From Daphnia carinata (lineage: Eukaryota > Arthropoda > Branchiopoda > Diplostraca > Daphniidae), in NCBI RefSeq assembly GCF_022539665.2, contig NC_081340.1:4768857-4832856 (forward strand): DNA of 64,000 nucleotides. The letters are read 5' to 3'. This document shows, piece after piece, positions 61,501 to 64,000 of the stretch; the stretch's first letter is position 1, and each line of letters starts with the position of its first letter. Below the pieces are notes generated by a model, which saw nothing but the letters and a program-made list of their open reading frames with translations, was not told the origin of the DNA and made no database searches. The position numbers were made by a program, and so were the translations under genes.

Positions 61501-63644
61501 CCGCAAAAAAAACAACAACAAAAAAAAAATAAATAAAGGGCTCACCGCAGTGGTCAAAGGGCGGGTTGTCAGTTACGTACAACACGTCTAACAACCCACC
61601 CCCACGCACTTAATGGATTTCCATTTGATATTTAATGACTTAACGCCCAATGGCGAATAACCCCACGAGCATCCCTCCCGCTGAGAATAGTCATTCTCTT
61701 ATCCAATTCACGAGGGGTGCAAGGTTAGAAAAATAAATAAATACAAAAGTATCAAAGCCATTACAATGAAATATTACGGATCTTTTTACAGCTACAATTG
61801 ACTCAAAGTGGCATGGGTTTTCACTTTAACGATCTAACCATGAAAGCCTTTTTTTTTTTTTTTTCTCACGATCTTTATTGGAACAAGCGCGCGCCACGAG
61901 TTCCGGACGTTATTTTTCCACCTTTTTTCAGTCCCATTTTTTTATTATTCGCATTGCGTCTGGCTGTGTATGTCACGTCGCACACGTCAGAAAAAAAAAC
62001 AAACAAAAACAAACATGAATTGTCTACAGCGTTTGTCTATAAAACAACAAAAAAAAAAAAGAGAGAAAAGGAAAAACAACCTCTTCTCAGAATGTTCCGT
62101 TATGAACACGAGCCGCTTCGGCAACGCCCGCGAGTGACAAACTTTCTTCCGTACGAGATCGTAACAAACAAATACGTAAATAAACAGCCAAAATGTTGTT
62201 CTTGACAATAAAAAGAGCTGCAAGCGTCGAATTCAGGACTTCACTTCGAATGTTTTTCGCAGTAAAGAGAAAATGGATCGATCGTCGCATTGTACACACA
62301 AACTTCTACCCACTCCTTTTGTTTATTACCACTATTATCTTTCTCTCAATTCCACCCACAATATATATATATGTATTTTTTCTTTTTGTCAACCAAACTC
62401 GTAAGAAAAAAAAAAAAGAAACCAAAAGGAATTTTTTTTTCTATCGGTAAGACTGGCAGATAACATGAAACTGCTATTACTAACCGGATTGGTACAAGGC
62501 TGCTGCTACTACTACTATTTCTCCGACGCCATTTTGTTTTCATCTTACTCCCAGCCGAAAATGGGAATTGTATTCTTTTCGAGTGTGCAAAAAGTCGGGA
62601 GAAACGGATAGAAAAAGCTCTTCCGGAAAGCGTGTGTGCGCGCGTGTGTGTGTGAAATTCCCAATAGCTTTACCCAGATTGAACGCATTGAGCGCGAGGA
62701 GGATGAGGAGGGATCCACGAACGAAAACGGAACGACTATTCAACATTCGGTAGCAACTTAGACGAACCTCGCATATCGCAATCATCTTTATTATTCTCTA
62801 TTCGTCTTCCTTGACATTCGAACAGTCGACAGACCCATGAACGCAAAATTTTTTTTCTTTTTACGTCGACAGACGGAAGGGCAAAGTTGAAGCAAAAAAA
62901 AAAAGAAAGAAAAAAATCCGCTCACGTATTTAAGTTTCTCTCGTTTCGCTTTTAATCTCGGAGCACAAACGTGATACCTTGGCGACGCACAAATTCACCG
63001 ACGACAGATCCGCTCAGTGTCATCCTTGAGAGAAAGGCAAAGAGCCCGGAGCCGAGTCAATAACAACTCGGCTTTTAATGAGTTCTTATTGTCCTTCTCG
63101 TAAGGGAAAAGAGGCAATAAAACGAAATACGGGACTACACACGGACCGGTCAAGTAGTAATAACTAGGCTTGTCACGCTCTCCAAGTCCCCTTTTTCTCT
63201 CCCTTTCTTCTTCGTTAATGACATTCCTGCCCTTTCAAAAATTTTTTTTTTTTTTTTCTTTTTTCCTTTTCATGAAAGATGATTTACCTTGCTAACTGGA
63301 GCGCTGACCGTCGCATCACTGGCTACAGACGTGGGCCTATGAGGCGGCGGTTTGCCTGCAGTGGGGGCGGCCACAGCGACGGCGGTGTTGAGACAGCCGG
63401 GCGAGTCGTACGTCTTTTGTCTACGTAATTTCCAATCGCGACCCGATTTGGCTTTGGCGACTGGAGCCGAACCGCCGATGGACGGAGGCGAAACGGAGCG
63501 CGCAGGTGGCATGTGACCTCTGAAGTTGATGGTCAAATGAGGGAAGAGATGCGGCAACGGTAGCGAGATCTTGCGCCACGTCATTGTCGAAGACGATGCG
63601 GCCGCAGCCTGGACGGCTGGCGTTTGGTTCGTCGAATCGGCCAT
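40111..63644 (-). CDS. trio: Trio/Kalirin Rho GEF, GEF2 half and C-terminus
   Basis: Fourteen exons: 63288-63644, 57053-57185, 52495-52561, 51823-51991, 50767-50908, 50494-50630, 46372-46518, 46038-46255, 45803-45962, 45618-45691, 45043-45283, 44663-44857, 44249-44571, 40111-40606. Every junction is GT-AG and in frame (952 residues from MADST). Residues to about 384 are a Ser/Pro-rich linker. The DH domain (about 385-600) shows [41 protein letters not shown] and [16 protein letters not shown]. The PH domain (about 615-745) shows [12 protein letters not shown] and ends [14 protein letters not shown]. These are hallmarks of Trio/Kalirin GEF2, which activates RhoA in axon and cytoskeletal control. 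The DH carries two inserts ([18 protein letters not shown] and a Ser/Asp/Ala loop). The last exon is basic with PPPPRR. Exon 1 is open upstream of MADST, so it may instead continue from exons beyond 64000. Confidence 0.9.
40721..40741. repeat. (CA)n microsatellite
   Basis: An uninterrupted CA repeat in the last Trio intron, followed by an A run. Confidence 0.9.
43993..44025. repeat. 33-base A homopolymer
   Basis: The longest homopolymer in the window. Other A runs lie at about 43903-43924 and 44041-44056. Length calls in such tracts are often unreliable. Confidence 0.9.
46519..50493 (-). other. Trio intron between linker and DH exons (4.0 kb)
   Basis: Joins HSQ to EHHSEN in phase 0. It is dense in A and T runs (46984-47000, 47283-47299, 48391-48411, 48565-48588, 48889-48907) with a G run at 47214-47226. 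I found no further exon with a compatible phase and no separate gene. Confidence 0.65.
49580..49588 (-). promoter_or_regulatory. CTCF-like motif
   Basis: The minus strand reads AGAGGGCGC, an exact AGRKGGCGC match, within the large Trio intron. Confidence 0.3.
52754..52934 (-). CDS. Candidate alternative first exon of Trio
   Basis: A 60-codon frame begins with ATG at 52934 in a strong context (G at -3, G at +4): [18 protein letters not shown], followed by a Ser/Asp-rich then Arg-rich stretch. Its composition is much more protein-like than the surrounding intron. A donor A|GTGGGT at 52753 leaves one base over, which matches the phase needed to splice into the exon at 52561 (the resulting junction codon is AAA). 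A TATA box lies about 120 bp upstream. Such an isoform would keep part of the linker, GEF2 and the C-terminus and lack everything encoded before it. The donor is only moderate, and this could be chance. Confidence 0.45.
53055..53062 (-). promoter_or_regulatory. TATA box of the candidate internal Trio promoter
   Basis: TATAAAAA on the minus strand, about 120 bp before the ATG at 52934. An arthropod initiator-like TCAGTT lies about 50 bp downstream, somewhat too far for a classical pairing, so the start site is uncertain. Confidence 0.4.
53126..53164. repeat. Imperfect (CA)n microsatellite
   Basis: CA repeat with a few CG interruptions, just upstream of the candidate internal Trio promoter. 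Confidence 0.85.
54931..54957. repeat. (GA)n microsatellite
   Basis: Uninterrupted GA repeat in a Trio intron; the opposite strand is a pure pyrimidine tract. Confidence 0.9.
56012..56054. repeat. GC-rich CGG-like triplet block
   Basis: Runs of CGG and GGC units with a few interruptions in an otherwise A/T-rich intron. It lies just downstream, in the Trio sense, of the candidate microexon donor. Confidence 0.85.
56078..56107 (-). other. Candidate 30-nt Trio microexon
   Basis: Bounded by GTTTGACACAG at the acceptor side and GGAATGG|GTAAGAG, a strong donor. Its 30 nt fit the phase of the surrounding intron and would add ten residues (a VIQSNGGGG-type stretch) without a stop. The acceptor has only a modest pyrimidine tract. 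Chance gives an in-frame, stop-free 30-mer fairly often. Confidence 0.3.
57186..63287 (-). other. Trio intron 1 of the model (6.1 kb)
   Basis: Joins SK to GGR in phase 0. It contains a (CA)n run at 57685-57714, short AT repeats and many A/T homopolymers (for example 60250-60277 and 61228-61247). I see no gene and no phase-compatible exon, though short ones could be missed in sequence of this kind. Confidence 0.6.
57685..57714. repeat. Imperfect (CA)n microsatellite
   Basis: CA repeat with one CG interruption, followed by GATA/GACA units, in a Trio intron. Confidence 0.85.
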
Positions 63645-64000
63645 TCTTTCTTTTACACTGTCGCCCCAACAACCTTGCCGATTACGCAATCCCCAAGCGA
63701 AAGGATACAAAAAAAAAAAAAAAAAAAATCAAAAGACGGACGAGCGACAAGTTAAGTTGGACAGTCGAAAGAACAGTCGAGTAGCCACCTGGTCCAGCAC
63801 GGGGTGTCGTACCGTACACGAAAAAAAAAAAAATTAGAAAGCGCCACCACAAACTGCACTGTTTTTTCCTATTCCACTTGTTTCGTGTGTTTTTTTTTTT
63901 TTGTTTTTTTTTTTTCCTCTTTAGCTTAAATAACTTGAGTAGAGAAGTATTTCTTGTGGCCCGATCGAGAAGCCTTTCGTCCGCTAGAGGGAAACGAGAT
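63645..64000. other. Right edge, upstream of the first Trio exon seen
   Basis: The frame of the MADST exon stays open upstream to about 63710, and an acceptor-like GGCGACAG ends at 63659. From the window alone it is undecided whether this is a 5' UTR of an internal start or intron before the exon. The rest is A/T-rich with long A and T runs. Confidence 0.5.

Noticed and set aside
1-64000. Search for CRISPR arrays, bacterial operons, tRNA or rRNA genes and complete transposons
   Set aside because: The DNA is eukaryotic; I saw no regularly spaced repeats, no tRNA or rRNA signature and no terminal inverted repeats or transposase frame. A subtle element could still be missed without a search.

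Overview
The window looks like arthropod nuclear DNA, most likely a branchiopod crustacean of the Daphnia type. This is inferred from short GT-AG introns (about 55-130 bp inside compact genes), TATA-containing promoters, A/T homopolymer-rich spacers, a tandem cluster of UDP-glycosyltransferase genes and a compact invertebrate ANKRD11/12 homologue. I could not search a database, so the species is an inference.

Layout. 1-17.9 kb: no convincing conserved gene; it holds low-complexity spacer, a diverged direct repeat (12.6 and 14.3 kb) and a near-identical 773-bp tandem duplication (14.84-16.38 kb). 17.9-19.0 kb: a candidate three-exon micro-ORF (+) and a small secreted-protein gene (-). 19.5-26.5 kb: three tandem UGT genes (+) with the same four-exon plan (831/223/220/variable nt). 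The first and third are intact. The middle one is broken in exon 1 by pieces copied from its own 3' half and from the 3' end of the first gene. 28.6-31.2 kb: a single-exon Toll-like receptor (-). 34.0-35.2 kb: NF-YC, the gamma subunit of the CCAAT-binding factor (+), with a long polyglutamine tract. 35.6-39.05 kb: an eight-exon ANKRD11/12-type ankyrin cofactor (-), convergent with NF-YC. 40.1-63.6 kb: fourteen phase-consistent exons (-) of a Trio/Kalirin-family Rho GEF. They cover the linker, the second DH-PH module (GEF2) and the C-terminus; the 5' part of the gene (Sec14, spectrin, GEF1) would lie beyond the right edge.

The genes do not form one pathway. The UGTs are ER membrane detoxification or conjugation enzymes, the Toll-like receptor is an innate-immune or developmental receptor, NF-YC and the ANKRD protein are nuclear, and Trio is a cytoskeletal signalling GEF. 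All multi-exon models were built by hand by checking GT/AG sites and codon phase at each junction. Every junction in the NF-YC, ANKRD, UGT and Trio models keeps the frame.

The observations most worth following are the mosaic insertion in the middle UGT, a candidate internal promoter plus first exon that would make a GEF2-only Trio isoform (with a 30-nt candidate microexon nearby), a TIR domain with alanine in place of the BB-loop proline, a stop-free in-frame 57-nt intron that would add four cysteines to a small secreted protein, and CCAAT boxes upstream of the NF-YC gene itself.
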